64,000 bases of DNA from contig NZ_AP012334.1 in NCBI RefSeq assembly GCF_001042695.1, forward strand, positions 1,240,001-1,304,000. The letters run 5' to 3'. Each line of letters begins with the position of its first letter. Position 1 is the stretch's first letter. The translations under genes were made by a program, and so were the position numbers. Source of the DNA: Scardovia inopinata JCM 12537 (GTDB lineage Bacteria > Actinomycetota > Actinomycetes > Actinomycetales > Bifidobacteriaceae). The notes beneath the pieces were generated by a model that saw nothing but the letters and a program-made list of their open reading frames with translations, made no database searches and was not told the DNA's origin. Shown here one piece after another: positions 7,917-17,434 of this stretch.

Positions 7917-10900
7917 TCACTCCTTATCTGGCCTGGTCAGATGGACAAAGGGCAAAATAGGGCCGCCGGCAACCGGTTTCATCAGTGCATGTTGATCGGC
8001 TGGGCCGGTGATGACATCAATAGCATTGCTGTCGGTCAGATCGGTATCGAAGGGAGATGAACTCATGGTCTGTCCCCTGCCACCGCCAAACTTATACTGG
8101 CCTGTTCCAGCATCGCAACCTATCCCGTGATAGCAATCAGCAGAATATACAGGCCTCACATTGCCAACTCCTTCTCCATCTTCGGAGGAAGAAAACATCG
8201 ATACCTGATAACCGGCTTTGGCGTAGTCGAAACCAGCCAGAAGAGAAGCATCGAAAGAAGCAACAATCTGCCGCCCGCCGACAACGGTCAGATCGATCGG
8301 CCCCAGCCTAGTTCCATTCTTGTCGTACACACCGGGGCCGTACTTCGAGGCTGCGTTGCGGCCGTCAACAACAATCGCATAACGCCATGGTCCCCGAGAG
8401 TTGGTATTGGTGCCCGGCAGAAGAGGGACAGCGGAAGCTCCAACACCAGCAGAAATCCCGCTGGCATTACCCGGATCGCTCAGATAATAATTCAGACGCT
8501 GGGTGCTCATATGGTTGGCGCTCCAGGGGTTCCTGACGTCACCTGCCATGGTAGCCACCAGACGAATCGTGTCCCCATCGGAATACACACGAACCCCGGT
8601 CATATCGAAACTCCCCTTGTTGAAAGCCCCGTCTGTCGGGTACAGATAGTTTCCATCGCCGTCATCATCGCCCTGAGGGTCTGTCAGAGAACCGACCAGA
8701 TTGCCAAAAGCAGTGATTTGGTAGCGTTCTGAGGTTGAGGGACTCTTGGCGCTGATAGTCGAGCCTTTAGCCCCGTATGCAGTAATCCTTACCCGATTAT
8801 CAATATCGGGCAGGGTGATAGTTCCCTCGAATTTCCCAGATGACAGGGGCAGAGTGGTTTTCTGGCCGTTAACATCCGCGACAACCCGAGCTGCTGTGGT
8901 GGCACCAGATACATGTATCAGGCGCGAACTGGCTATTGTTCCATCAGTCAGGCCGGTTACAGTCAGTTGAGGAGCAGGCCCGGCCGGTTCCTTGGAAGCT
9001 ACAGCATCCCACATGTCCCAGGTATTTTTATCGAAATTAATCCTGCCGGGTTCAGCAATGGCCCAGTTATCTCCTGCCTTACGGATAGTCTCCTTCCCGA
9101 CTGTATAATTGTGCAGAATAAGACCTTTAATAGCTCGAGCAGAATCTCCCAGGGTTACTGCCTGTCCAGCCTGGTTATTGTAGAGTTTCAGCTGGTTTTG
9201 CTGGAGGGTATAGGGCTGCTCGTTCCAGTCATCAACATGGAAGTTTTTAATCACTACATTCTGCATATTCGACAAAGCGTAAATCCGGATAGCGCAATTT
9301 GTCATCCCCTCCACCCTGGTATTGGTGAAGGTCAGATTCTTGATAGTCGTTCCCGGATCCGCTGTGTTGGTGGCATTCATATCCTGCCAGCTGGATGAGG
9401 AATTAAAAATGCAGGTATTATAACCAATTGAATTAAAATACATTCTGTTATGAATAATATTCGTCTGGTCAACGCTGATCCTGTCAATGTTCCTGGGCGT
9501 CCATCCCCACTGGACGACCGGCCCGTTCTCATTTTTCCAGATGACTGTATCTTTGACACTGACATCACTGTGATAGAGCTTAAGAACATCATCATTGGCA
9601 TGGAAGAAAGTATGACGCATCCGTGAGCCTCTATAGAGTTCCAGTCCATCAGTCTGCCAGTACCAGCTGCCAATTTGCTGATAGTTGCTGACATTCATAC
9701 TGAAGGAATCCTCATCACCGTAGACGACAAAAGAGTGATAGGGCGGCTCCTTGATGGTCACACCCTGCAAAGTCAGCTTTTGCTGCTTTTTTGTTGACTC
9801 GAATTGAAGCATCTTTACACAGGATGAATGACAATTATCCTTTCCTTCAGCCAAATGGTCATAATTTCCTTCCGTATCAGCCTCATAAACATACTGCTCA
9901 CCGGAAAGAACTCCATAACCGGTTACCTTGTAGTTTTTCTGATTGCCACCCAGAAAGCGAAAAGCCCCTTTAACAAACGCTCCTGGAGCCAGATAAATCC
10001 ACTTGACATGGGAAGGGAGAAGGGCTCTATACCGCGATCCCATCCAGTAGGTCCCCGGCTTGAAATACAGAATCTGAGCCTTGGTATTGTCCAGATTGGG
10101 GACTTTCCCTTCTTTCAGGTACAGAATTGTGCCTGTATTTTCAGACACCGTCGATCTCCCAGATCCGCTCTTCTTTTCTGGAATTAAAGACGCATCGTGA
10201 GAAACCATGGGCTGAGCGAAAACCATCATGGCATTGTGCGGTTCAGACTCTACCTTCATGGTTCCCTTTGACTGGGTCGTCAGCCCTGAGCTGGAACTGG
10301 CGTATACCGTAGTCACCTGGGGAGCAAATTCAACAGAGAATCGGTAGCCCTCCGGTGAAGCAGGAACCTTGATGGCGACTGTATGATTATCTACAAGCTT
10401 CTTTTCGAATTTCAGGGTCGTTGGGCGGATAGTTACCTCATCAGCTGATTTAATAGTCTGACCTGTGTCCAGGCTCACCCTCACCCAGGTATCTTGAGTA
10501 TACTCAAAGCTGGTCCAGGACATGGTCATTGTAGCTTCACTGGCAAACTCAGCTCCGTCTGTTTTACTGTAGCCCTGTTTTCCCTTGCCGTTTCGAGGAA
10601 TACTCAAATAGGTAAAGGATCGGTACTGTTTTTCGCTCTTGTAGGGATCGGTGACACTGACAGAATAAAAGGGAGATTCCCTCACCTGATTGTCATCGAT
10701 AGCACCAGAAGAATTTCTGACACCATTAGTGTGCCACCAGGTCTTCAAATAGGAGCTATCGGCGTTTTTCAGACGGTCAGTGGATGGCGGGGAAGCAAAA
10801 GATGAAATATTTTCGTTTTTTTGCGTTCCTGCTACAGCAAATCGACCGCCGGGAATCATGACCAGACTGCCTGCAATACTGGCCGCCAAGAGCAGAACCA

Positions 10901-10967
10901 AAGCGCTTTTAACTATTTTTCTCATTTTTGTGGCCACAGGTATAGCCACTTTGCTATATGTATTCAC
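7917..10967 (-). CDS. Secreted dextranase, GH49, with a glucodextranase-type C-terminal domain
   Basis: This 1016-residue extracellular enzyme should cleave alpha-1,6 bonds in dextran. The N-terminus carries a basic region and a hydrophobic stretch (SALVLLLAASIAGSLVMI), a signal peptide ending near residue 47. The GH49 part (about 65-655) begins with TWWHTNGVRN; a beta-helix core contains QTDGLELYRGS and HANDDVLKLYHS, where D440, D459 and D460 fit the acidic cluster used by GH49 dextranases. An Ig-like segment (about 665-740) leads to a C-terminal domain (about 750-1000; SLTDPQGDDDGDG, calcium-like Asp run) resembling the C-terminal domain of glucodextranases. No LPxTG motif is present, so release or non-covalent wall binding is likely. 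Translation starts at a GTG, with AGGAT nine bases upstream. The gene stands alone with its own terminator and fits growth in dental plaque. Confidence 0.88.
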   Translation of the reverse strand: MNTYSKVAIPVATKMRKIVKSALVLLLAASIAGSLVMIPGGRFAVAGTQKNENISSFASPPSTDRLKNADSSYLKTWWHTNGVRNSSGAIDDNQVRESPFYSVSVTDPYKSEKQYRSFTYLSIPRNGKGKQGYSKTDGAEFASEATMTMSWTSFEYTQDTWVRVSLDTGQTIKSADEVTIRPTTLKFEKKLVDNHTVAIKVPASPEGYRFSVEFAPQVTTVYASSSSGLTTQSKGTMKVESEPHNAMMVFAQPMVSHDASLIPEKKSGSGRSTVSENTGTILYLKEGKVPNLDNTKAQILYFKPGTYWMGSRYRALLPSHVKWIYLAPGAFVKGAFRFLGGNQKNYKVTGYGVLSGEQYVYEADTEGNYDHLAEGKDNCHSSCVKMLQFESTKKQQKLTLQGVTIKEPPYHSFVVYGDEDSFSMNVSNYQQIGSWYWQTDGLELYRGSRMRHTFFHANDDVLKLYHSDVSVKDTVIWKNENGPVVQWGWTPRNIDRISVDQTNIIHNRMYFNSIGYNTCIFNSSSSWQDMNATNTADPGTTIKNLTFTNTRVEGMTNCAIRIYALSNMQNVVIKNFHVDDWNEQPYTLQQNQLKLYNNQAGQAVTLGDSARAIKGLILHNYTVGKETIRKAGDNWAIAEPGRINFDKNTWDMWDAVASKEPAGPAPQLTVTGLTDGTIASSRLIHVSGATTAARVVADVNGQKTTLPLSSGKFEGTITLPDIDNRVRITAYGAKGSTISAKSPSTSERYQITAFGNLVGSLTDPQGDDDGDGNYLYPTDGAFNKGSFDMTGVRVYSDGDTIRLVATMAGDVRNPWSANHMSTQRLNYYLSDPGNASGISAGVGASAVPLLPGTNTNSRGPWRYAIVVDGRNAASKYGPGVYDKNGTRLGPIDLTVVGGRQIVASFDASLLAGFDYAKAGYQVSMFSSSEDGEGVGNVRPVYSADCYHGIGCDAGTGQYKFGGGRGQTMSSSPFDTDLTDSNAIDVITGPADQHALMKPVAGGPILPFVHLTRPDKE

Positions 10968-11248
10968 AATGAATCATCCTACAGGAAAATTAAAGTGATC
11001 GCAAATCTAATGAAATATTTCATAATTTTTCTTTCCTCGACGGAAGTGGACATGAAAGTCGAGATACAAAATCACCATTTGCATCAATAAGACATCCTCC
11101 CTTTTGTTTCTAGCCTTTCCGTCCTACCTGACCCCAAGGCCGCCCCTTAAGGGAAAATTCAGGGTAATCCCCCATAGATGTCAGTGCGAATTTCCCCTAC
11201 AATATCGACTGCTACTGAAATTTCCATTAAAAGAAAGAGAAAGAGCAG
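10968..11248. other. Divergent intergenic region between dextranase and ABC transporter genes
   Basis: This 281-bp region must hold the dextranase promoter (minus strand) and the ABC operon promoter (plus strand). A short palindrome CCCCTTAAGGG lies at about 11144-11154. No catabolite or MarR-type operator is clearly recognisable. Confidence 0.35.
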
Positions 11249-12022
11249 ATGTACCACATAAAAGAAGAACTGGCGCCAGTTCTCATTGCGCAAAATCTGA
11301 CTGTCGACTATTTCCTGGAGGATCAGAACCATGAAAATAGCCTATCAGAGAGAAAAAGGGCCAGAAAAAAGACCGCAGAGGCAGGGGTGAATCCCATTGC
11401 TACCCAAGTTAGAGCCCTGACCGATATCAATCTTCAAATCCTGCCCGGCAGCAGTCTATCTATCATGGGACCATCAGGGTCTGGGAAAACTACCCTGCTT
11501 CATACTCTTGCTGGGATCCAGGAACCAAGCCAGGGACGAGTCCTCTACAAGATGCAGGATCTGTCCACTATGCCCGATTCCAGCCGTACCATCCTACGAC
11601 GGAAGGATTTTGGATTTGTTTTTCAATCCGGTCAGCTGATTGACGAACTGAGCGCCGAGGAAAATGTTGCCCTTCCCCTCATGCTTTCCGGCCTCTCCTA
11701 TGAGAAGGCAATTCCGCAGGCCCATGACTGGCTGGCCAGAGTCGGTCTGCAGTCCATGGAATCCCACAGACCCGGAGAAATGAGCGGAGGACAAAGGCAG
11801 AGAGTTGCCATAGCTAGGGCACTGATCATTAATCCTTCGGTTGTATTTGCTGATGAGCCCACCGGCGCTTTGGATCAGGCCACGGGTGAACGGGTTATTA
11901 CTCTTCTTACCTCCTGGTGCGCTAAATCCGGGGCCAGCCTGATAGTCGTCACTCATGACCCCCATGTAGCCAATTTCTGCCAGAACTGTATTCACATGCA
12001 GGATGGAAGGATTATTTCATGA
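11249..12022 (+). CDS. ABC transporter ATP-binding protein (MacB/LolD-type)
   Basis: This is a 257-residue ATPase subunit. Walker A is GPSGSGKTTLLH, the Q-loop FVFQSGQLIDEL, the signature MSGGQRQRVAIARAL, and Walker B VVFADEPTGALD with an H-loop VVTHD. The FADEPTGALD form is typical of the subfamily that partners with FtsX-type permeases. A charged insertion of about 35 residues after the first strand is unusual. AAAGAGAAAGAG precedes the ATG. Its stop overlaps the start of the permease by four bases, so the two are translated together. Roles in this family include export of peptides, resistance to antimicrobial peptides and lipoprotein handling; the substrate cannot be told from sequence. 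Confidence 0.9.
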   Translation: MYHIKEELAPVLIAQNLTVDYFLEDQNHENSLSERKRARKKTAEAGVNPIATQVRALTDINLQILPGSSLSIMGPSGSGKTTLLHTLAGIQEPSQGRVLYKMQDLSTMPDSSRTILRRKDFGFVFQSGQLIDELSAEENVALPLMLSGLSYEKAIPQAHDWLARVGLQSMESHRPGEMSGGQRQRVAIARALIINPSVVFADEPTGALDQATGERVITLLTSWCAKSGASLIVVTHDPHVANFCQNCIHMQDGRIIS

Positions 12023-13386
12023 ATTTTCGCACTCTTTCCTGGCTCATGCGCTCTTCCAAAGATGATAAGCGCATTTCCCTGCTTGCCATAATTGCCTTTA
12101 CCGTTTCGGTTGGGGTCTGCCTGACTGTCGTCGGCGGCTTTCATGCCTTCTGGATCAGGAACGCCAACGCTCACATCCTCTTCCACGATGCTGAAACCAT
12201 CCAGTATACAAACGAATACATATTACTTGCCACCGTTGCCCTGGGCCTGATTATTGCACCTTTAGCCACCTTGTCCGCACAGGCAGCACGACTAACCCTC
12301 AGGCGGCGAGACCAGAAACTAGCAATCCTCCGTCTTATTGGGGCAACTCAGACCCAAACAACCCTCCTTGCGCTGGCAGATAGTACGGCACAAGCCCTGA
12401 CAGGCTCTCTGTGCGGTTGTCTCCTTTATGTGTGTGCCATCCCCCTGGTCCGCCTTCTGGTTTTTCAAGGTCTGCCCTTCACCTTTAGCCAGCTGTGGGT
12501 AGGTTTCCCCCTCATGCTGTCCGCTGTTGCTGCCGTTACTCTTATCTGCCTGATGTCTGCCTGGATTTCCCTGCGCAGGGTCAATGTCAGCCCCCTGGGA
12601 GTGAGCATGAGAACCCGCGCCCGTGGCCTGAGCAAAACTCGGCTGATTGCAGGAATTCTCATTGTCATCATTGTTATGATTCTCTTTTCCAGCCGCTTTG
12701 GTTCGCAAATCGGCATTGTTGCAGTTTTAGCAACTATTTTTATAGGATTTTCTGCTGTTGTTGGGGCGCTTAACCTGGTAGGTCCGTGGATAATCAGCGT
12801 CTGGGCCCGACTCCGTGTTCGTCACCCCCGGAATGCTGCTCACCTGATAGGGTTACGCAGGATTATTGACAATCCCAAGCGCGCCTGGAGATCCAGTGCC
12901 GGGGTTGGTCTTGCAATTTTTGTCTGCGCCATTGCCGCTGCCTCCTCCGTAATGTCTCAGGGTATGGGCAAGCAGTCTGCTGCTTCCAGGATTTATTTGG
13001 CAGATATAGGCACCGGAGGAAAGCTCACCCTTGCCTTTGTTGCTTTGCTGGCAGCAGTTTCTGCTATGGTCACTCAATCAGCCATGGTTTATGACCAGAA
13101 AGATCACTACCTCAGTTTGACAATGGAAGGGGCCGATCACTCTATGCTCGACCAGGCGCGGCGAGTTGAAACAGTTGCTCCCCTCTTGATTGTGAGTCTC
13201 ATATCAGCGGGCTGCGGCCTCCTGATTCTGAGCACAGCCGGGGCCGGCCTCATGATGTCATCTGGCTTCCTATTGTCGTATGTACTCATGGTTACCGCCT
13301 GCCTGTCCCTGGTCATTGTCGGCGGCCTGGCTTCTCGCCTAGCTTCCCGGCAGGTCACCAAGCAGCTGGTCAGACAGGATGACTGA
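12019..13386 (+). CDS. FtsX-type ABC transporter permease
   Basis: This is a 455-residue membrane protein with about eight predicted hydrophobic segments, for example LLAIIAFTVSVGVCLTVVGG near the N-terminus and MMSSGFLLSYVLMVTACLSL near the C-terminus. A cytosolic-looking segment ILRLIGATQTQT follows the second membrane span, the coupling element of FtsX-type permeases (the LR-x-G-A pattern). It overlaps the ATPase gene by ATGA. No large extracellular MacB domain is present. Confidence 0.85.
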   Translation: MNFRTLSWLMRSSKDDKRISLLAIIAFTVSVGVCLTVVGGFHAFWIRNANAHILFHDAETIQYTNEYILLATVALGLIIAPLATLSAQAARLTLRRRDQKLAILRLIGATQTQTTLLALADSTAQALTGSLCGCLLYVCAIPLVRLLVFQGLPFTFSQLWVGFPLMLSAVAAVTLICLMSAWISLRRVNVSPLGVSMRTRARGLSKTRLIAGILIVIIVMILFSSRFGSQIGIVAVLATIFIGFSAVVGALNLVGPWIISVWARLRVRHPRNAAHLIGLRRIIDNPKRAWRSSAGVGLAIFVCAIAAASSVMSQGMGKQSAASRIYLADIGTGGKLTLAFVALLAAVSAMVTQSAMVYDQKDHYLSLTMEGADHSMLDQARRVETVAPLLIVSLISAGCGLLILSTAGAGLMMSSGFLLSYVLMVTACLSLVIVGGLASRLASRQVTKQLVRQDD

Positions 13387-13392
13387 TTGATT

Positions 13393-13454
13393 CCCGGGGC
13401 TGTCTCAGCCTGGCCCCGGGCTGTCCCAGCCTAGCCCGATCTGTCTCAGCCTGG
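13393..13454. repeat. Triplicated CTGTCTCAGCCTGG element between convergent genes
   Basis: CTGTCTCAGCCTGG occurs at 13400-13413, CTGTCCCAGCCTAG at 13421-13434 and CTGTCTCAGCCTGG again at 13441-13454, a 20-21-bp period. CCCGGGGC (13393-13400) and GCCCCGGG (13413-13420) form an 8-bp inverted repeat around the first copy. There is no T-run, so a classical terminator is not supported, although the position between two convergent 3' ends is suggestive. Confidence 0.75.
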
Positions 13455-13481
13455 GGCACCAATCCTTTCCGAAGGAAGACA

Positions 13482-15470
13482 TCACCCTTGATTCAACTGG
13501 TAATCAAAAAGCTGCGAAAAATACGTTCCATCCTTACTCAAATCTCGGTAAGAACCGGTCTCCACAATATGGCCTTCCCGGAAAACATAGATCCGATCTA
13601 CCTTTTGCAGAGTCCAAGCTCGGTGCGACACCAAAATAGTGATATGATCTCTGCCGTCGCGGGCAAGAGTGGAATAAATCATCTCCTCAGACTGCGAATC
13701 CACATTGCTGGTCGGCTCATCCAGAATTCGGATTGCGGCAGGTCGCAGCATCATCCTGGCTAGTGCCAAACGTTGCCATTCACCACCGGACAGGCCGACA
13801 CCTCCCCATTCGGCTCCCAGCTGAGTATCCAGTCCCTGAGGAAGCTTGCTGACCAGACCATCTTCCTCAACTGCCTGCAAGGCTCGCCACATCTGCTTGT
13901 CGCTGACGCTCCACCGTTCAAGTCCCAACTGCAAACTATCACGAATGGTAAATTCAAATCGGTTATATTCCTGTGGCATTACGGCGAAATGTGAAATCCT
14001 TTGATTAAAATCCTCTCCTGAAATATCAGTCCCATTCAGAAGCAGGCGGCCGCTGTCAACCGCCACTAATCCCAGCATCGACTGCAAAGTCGTTGTTTTA
14101 CCAGCACCATTCCTGCCAACCAGAGCGATGGTCTCTCCTCGGCTGGCTTCCAGATTGATTCCAGATACGGCCGGTTCCTTCTTTCCTTCGTAGGTCACAG
14201 TAAGATCTTCCAGACGCAGAGAGTATGCATCCTGAGGAAGGATCAAAGACTTGCTTTCCAAGGATGATTTCTCGGTCAACCTGGAATCTACAGGAGAAGC
14301 AGATCTTGCAGAGAAAGCAGACCCAGCAGCCAGCTTGCCTTTGGGTTGCTTTTCTTTAGGTTGTCTTTCTTTAGGTTGCTTGCCTTCTACAAAATTAATA
14401 AAAGCCTCAATCGAGACTGAGTCTTTTGCCATATTTCCCAGGTTAAATCCCAGATTAGCCATATTAACCATTCCGGAGATCACACCAATCAAAACTCCGG
14501 ACACAACAGCAGGACCAGCATTATTGCTAATTAGTGCTGTAATCGCGCCAACGATCAATATAATATCTATAATGCAGGCTATAATTATTCCCCACATGTA
14601 TACAAAATCAAGATAGAGACTACCCTTAAGAAATTCTTGCCGCTTCTCATTCGCTAGGTCTGCCACATAGCCACGACCTTGAAGTTGTGCCAATTCATGT
14701 GCTTGCTGCTCATATGTAATCTGATTTTCGCAGTATTCAGCCCTACGATTCTTTTTCATCAGAGAAGGCCAAATCTTTGATTCAACATTGGCAACAATGG
14801 CCGCCGCCAATGTGATAGGGAACATGGAAAGTACAACTAAAATCGCAGCTAAAGGACTGATCCTCCAGATGGGAACAGTTAAAAATATACATACAACCAC
14901 CGCTGAGAACAAGGAGGACACGGCAGTTGGCTGGGATGTTATTGCCGCATTGTGGATGGCCTCTCTGGCCTGACGTGCCTCCTCTGCTTTCCGGTTGCGG
15001 GTCAGTTCTACCGGATTCACCGATGCTATCGTAGAATTCACCATACTAAAGCAGGCAGCCCTCAAGCGATCTCCGATAAAAAGGTTGCAGGCCTGCATCA
15101 GCATAGTCGTCCCCATATTGAGTGAAACGAAGACGCCTACAACCGAAGCCCACATAAAAGCCTGCTCTCTATGACCCTTAATAAGAGAATCTGTCAGCGA
15201 CCTTACCATCATGGTCTGGGCTCCGGGGATGATTCCGGTGATACAGCTGATAATAAAAAGCGAAGCTAAAGGCATAGGCGCAACCCGGGCTGTCGTTTTC
15301 ATACTCCAGGAACAGGATCGCAGAATAGAAAGGAATCGGTGCCCTAAACCCTTAAAAACTGATGCTTTACTGCTTGCTGGCGTTTTATCGTTTTGCACTG
15401 ACTTCCTACTCATCACGGCGCTTTTATTTTTGCATTTATTTTCGCTTTTATTTTTATTTTCTTCAGTCAT
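13482..15470 (-). CDS. ABC exporter with fused membrane and ATPase domains
   Basis: This 662-residue half-transporter has a type I exporter membrane domain (about residues 60-350, six hydrophobic segments) and an ATPase domain (about 415-650). The ATPase has Walker A GRNGAGKTT, signature LSGGEWQRLALARMM, Walker B AIRILDEPTSNVDS and an H-loop ILVSHR. Linking them is a Lys/Pro/Ser-rich stretch with a triplicated KQPKE unit near residue 370. The N-terminal tail is rich in Lys and Asn. GAGGAA precedes the ATG. Two such chains would form the pore. The SGGEW variant of the signature occurs in exporters of peptides and bacteriocins, but no peptide gene is seen beside it. Confidence 0.88.
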   Translation of the reverse strand: MTEENKNKSENKCKNKSAVMSRKSVQNDKTPASSKASVFKGLGHRFLSILRSCSWSMKTTARVAPMPLASLFIISCITGIIPGAQTMMVRSLTDSLIKGHREQAFMWASVVGVFVSLNMGTTMLMQACNLFIGDRLRAACFSMVNSTIASVNPVELTRNRKAEEARQAREAIHNAAITSQPTAVSSLFSAVVVCIFLTVPIWRISPLAAILVVLSMFPITLAAAIVANVESKIWPSLMKKNRRAEYCENQITYEQQAHELAQLQGRGYVADLANEKRQEFLKGSLYLDFVYMWGIIIACIIDIILIVGAITALISNNAGPAVVSGVLIGVISGMVNMANLGFNLGNMAKDSVSIEAFINFVEGKQPKERQPKEKQPKGKLAAGSAFSARSASPVDSRLTEKSSLESKSLILPQDAYSLRLEDLTVTYEGKKEPAVSGINLEASRGETIALVGRNGAGKTTTLQSMLGLVAVDSGRLLLNGTDISGEDFNQRISHFAVMPQEYNRFEFTIRDSLQLGLERWSVSDKQMWRALQAVEEDGLVSKLPQGLDTQLGAEWGGVGLSGGEWQRLALARMMLRPAAIRILDEPTSNVDSQSEEMIYSTLARDGRDHITILVSHRAWTLQKVDRIYVFREGHIVETGSYRDLSKDGTYFSQLFDYQLNQG

Positions 15471-16000
15471 TTTTCCTCATTTTTTTTAATTTTTACTTTG
15501 ATATCCCACTCATTCTCAAATTTGTTATCGGATTTATTCTTGATGCTCCCTGAGATCTGAGAAATGATAAATTCCACCATGAGAATACAGCACATACTTA
15601 GAGGAAATTGAATAAAGTTGGATTCAGATAAGGGCACTTGTCCGTCGCTTTGCAGGACATCTTTTAATGAATATGCCTGACTTAGTCGCTTACCTCTGGC
15701 TGTTACTCACCTATGTATTTGCGTATATACATTCTCCGCTGGCAGTTTCTCAGCAGGGCTGACCACATATCTTTACCTAAGCATAATCGTCATTCTAACA
15801 GTATATGTGGATAAATATTTCAGATCACGCAAACCAAGAAGGGCTTCCCCAATGTGGAGAAGCCCTCATTATACTAATTATATTGATCTTATATTGATAT
15901 ATGCTTTTTATGCAACGCCTACGCATAACAGCCATCGCCAAGACAATCCTGGCTAATCTTAGCTAAAAAGCCGTCGCGGTACGCAGACCTCTTTGCAGAT
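15471..16000. other. 530-bp intergenic region upstream of the ABC exporter and downstream of ilvE
   Basis: No gene is supported on either strand. The right part holds a probable ilvE terminator (listed separately). The left part, AT-rich from 15471 to 15560, should contain the promoter of the exporter. Nothing else was recognised. Confidence 0.5.
15830..15866 (-). terminator. Probable terminator downstream of ilvE
   Basis: GGGCTTC (15841-15847) pairs with GAAGCCC (15858-15864), extended by CCCA/TGG with one mismatch. On the minus strand, the hairpin is followed by TTCTTGGTTTG, a modest T-rich tract. It lies about 135 bp after the ilvE stop. Confidence 0.55.
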
Positions 16001-17038
16001 TTACAGAACTCGATGAATCCAGCCTTCTGGAGCCTCGATTTCTCCCGACTGAATTCCAACCAGAGTTTCACGTAATTTAGTCATCCAGGGACCCATTTTC
16101 TCCATTCCGGATGCAAAATTTATATCAGTTCCATGATCATTGATACGTCCTATAGGAGAAATCACGGCTGCCGTTCCGCACAGCCCGCACTCTTTGAACT
16201 TTCCCTGACGGACTTCATCAAAGTATACTTCGCGCTGATCAACGGTCATACCAAGATACTTCTCAGCCACATACACCAGACTGCGCCGGGTAATGGAAGG
16301 AAGAATGGAATCAGACTGAGGAACAACCAGATGATCATCCTGATCGACAAAGAGAATGTTTGCCCCGCCTGTCTCTTCCACCTTGGTACGTGTACCAGGA
16401 TCGAGATAAATATTCTCGGCGAATCCTTCCTTATGCGCTTCCACAATGGCGTGAAGGCTCATAGCATAATTCAGACCTGCCTTGATATTACCTGTCCCAT
16501 GCGGAGCAGCACGGTCATAATCAGATACGCGCACATAAATTGGCTTGGCGCCGCCCTTAAAATACGGCCCAACCGGAGTAACAAAAACGCGGTACTGGTA
16601 ATTTTCTGCTGGCTGTACGCCAATAACCGGGCTAATTCCAAAGATATAAGGACGAATATAAAGAGTCGCCCCCGTCCCAAAAGGAGGGACCCAGGCTGCA
16701 TTAGCTTCAACCACCTTATGAATGGAATCTACAAATTGCTCCATTGGCAGAGGCGGTATTTCAATACGCTTCGCTGAATCATACATGCGCTGAGCATTCA
16801 TATCCGGCCGGAAACATACTATATGACCATCTTTCGTGGTATATGCCTTCAGCCCCTCAAAAACCGATTGCGAATACTGAAGCACACCAGCGCATTCACT
16901 CATGGTGATAGTGGCATCATCAATGAGCTGGCCGCCGTCCCATCCTCCGGTTTCTGCCGTATAATTGGCAACATACCGTTTATCAGTCGGCATGTATGCA
17001 AAACCGAGATTAGCCCAGTCAAGATTTTTCTTTTCCAT
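16001..17038 (-). CDS. ilvE: Branched-chain amino acid aminotransferase
   Basis: This PLP enzyme interconverts leucine, isoleucine and valine with their 2-keto acids, using glutamate. The 345-residue protein fits the fold-type IV (BCAT) family: SVFEGLKAY near the N-terminus, RPDMNAQRM, the cofactor lysine in GNIKAGLNYA, EETGGANILF and the C-terminal CGTAAVISPIG. The start at 17038 (MEKKNLDWA) was preferred over an in-frame ATG 18 bases upstream because that upstream stretch contains the ribosome-binding sequence GAGGTGG. The gene is monocistronic. Confidence 0.95.
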   Translation of the reverse strand: MEKKNLDWANLGFAYMPTDKRYVANYTAETGGWDGGQLIDDATITMSECAGVLQYSQSVFEGLKAYTTKDGHIVCFRPDMNAQRMYDSAKRIEIPPLPMEQFVDSIHKVVEANAAWVPPFGTGATLYIRPYIFGISPVIGVQPAENYQYRVFVTPVGPYFKGGAKPIYVRVSDYDRAAPHGTGNIKAGLNYAMSLHAIVEAHKEGFAENIYLDPGTRTKVEETGGANILFVDQDDHLVVPQSDSILPSITRRSLVYVAEKYLGMTVDQREVYFDEVRQGKFKECGLCGTAAVISPIGRINDHGTDINFASGMEKMGPWMTKLRETLVGIQSGEIEAPEGWIHRVL

Positions 17039-17118
17039 GGTTGCCACCTCTTTCACATTGTGAATTATAATTATTATGTTTAGCTCTCAGAGCCATACCA
17101 CAGTTAGTGGTTATGTTT

Positions 17119-17124
17119 ATTATA
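17119..17124 (-). promoter_or_regulatory. Candidate -10 element of ilvE
   Basis: A perfect TATAAT on the minus strand lies 81 bases before the ilvE start. A -35 element is less clear: an A-rich tract (CAAAAAAAG) lies about 17 bases further upstream. Confidence 0.45.
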
Positions 17125-17239
17125 GACGCGACATAGTCATCTTTTTTTGAAAAAACAGATAATTCACAGGACCAGTCTCACATAACGGACAAATGCCCTA
17201 ATTTTTAGCAAACTAAACCGTCAAAAGGAAATTCACAAG

Positions 17240-17370
17240 GACTATCAATAAAGGAGTATGAAGGAGTATGAAGGATTATAAGAGGCTATAAACCAAAGGG
17301 AATTATAAGAGACTATAAAGGATCACCAAGGCATAAATCTACAAAGGCATACTATAAAGGTACTATAAAA
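17240..17370. repeat. Purine-rich degenerate tandem repeats upstream of ilvE
   Basis: AAGGAGTATG occurs at 17251-17260 and 17261-17270, then AAGGATTATA. Two near-identical 18-mers follow, ATTATAAGAGGCTATAAA and ATTATAAGAGACTATAAA, and then ACTATAAAGG-like units to about 17368. The whole region 17125-17434 contains no supported gene. It lies between ilvE and the broken threonine aldolase gene. Function unknown. Confidence 0.65.
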
Positions 17371-17434
17371 AGCCTCCTATGGAGCACAATCAAAGAACTG
17401 ACAGCAAGGCGTCAACCTGTTCCGGCTGGCTTGC

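Noticed and set aside
13482-15470. ABC exporter as part of a bacteriocin cluster
   Set aside because: No small precursor peptide, modification enzyme or peptidase domain is next to it.
17039-17434. T-box or leader-peptide attenuator upstream of ilvE
   Set aside because: No T-box core sequence, no terminator/antiterminator pair and no short frame rich in branched-chain codons could be found.
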